A stretch of DNA of 25,995 nucleotides from assembly GCA_024231375.1 (NCBI GenBank), contig JAAEQP010000876.1, forward strand, positions 1 through 25,995, written 5' to 3'. This DNA comes from a bacterium. Lineage in GTDB: Bacteria > Hydrogenedentota > Hydrogenedentia > Hydrogenedentiales > SLHB01. The position numbers and the translations under genes are program-made. Positions 25,969-25,995 of the stretch are shown one piece after another. The notes beneath the pieces are model-generated. The model saw only the letters and a program-made list of their open reading frames with translations. It made no database searches and had not been told where the DNA came from. The stretch's first letter is position 1. Every line of letters begins with the position of its first letter.

Positions 25969-25995
25969 GAGGTCCCTCGACTTCGCTCGGGATGA
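25969..25995 (+). repeat. REP-like palindromic element, copy 7 (at the window edge)
   Basis: GAGGTCCCTCGACTTCG followed by CTCGGGATGA, running to the last base. Reverse complement of copy 6 except for one or two bases near its start, so the pair can fold into one long stem. Confidence 0.85.

Overview
The window is about 63% GC by eye, dense with genes on both strands, and carries ordinary bacterial Shine-Dalgarno starts. The mix of many secreted carbohydrate-active-like proteins, xylose-isomerase-like TIM barrels, a CehA/McbA-type PHP hydrolase, a parallel beta-helix protein and small palindromic DNA repeats suggests a heterotroph of the Planctomycetota / Candidatus Hydrogenedentota type. That assignment is inference from gene content; no marker was aligned.

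Layout. (1) 1-664: the 3' end of an unidentified gene and a small membrane protein. (2) 902-4458, minus strand: a secreted CocE/NonD-type hydrolase and, upstream of it, a secreted TIM-barrel glycoside-hydrolase-like protein, separated by a structured palindromic repeat. (3) 4459-5788: a four-helix membrane protein with a PH-like middle, flanked by repeat-rich DNA. (4) 5789-12379, minus strand: a probable five-gene operon reading isomerase-like gene, isomerase-like gene, CehA/McbA-like PHP hydrolase, BNR beta-propeller protein, lipoprotein. (5) 12421-12485: a divergent promoter region, followed on the plus strand by a 757-residue secreted protein with a helical domain and an Asp-box propeller. 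(6) 15018-19525, plus strand: the housekeeping run acpP, fabF, rnc and then hppA, closed by a good intrinsic terminator. (7) 19675-25731, plus strand: a secreted beta-helix (GH141-like) protein, a shikimate-kinase-like small kinase, and a 1192-residue secreted glycoside-hydrolase-like protein. (8) 25732-25995: repeats only.

How the genes fit together. acpP and fabF serve fatty-acid elongation, rnc RNA maturation, and hppA couples pyrophosphate hydrolysis to ion pumping. The rest looks like an accessory carbohydrate or glycan programme: exported glycosidase-like, beta-helix, propeller and esterase-like proteins, plus apparently cytoplasmic isomerase-like and PHP-hydrolase enzymes. Substrates cannot be read from sequence alone.

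The most unusual signals are two families of short palindromic repeats. One has seven copies. The other has three copies whose stems stay paired although the bases differ between copies. A shikimate-kinase-like protein with altered substrate-site residues and a pyrophosphatase with two candidate gate glutamates also deserve attention. I did not find a convincing defence system, CRISPR array, phage, IS transposase, tRNA or rRNA.
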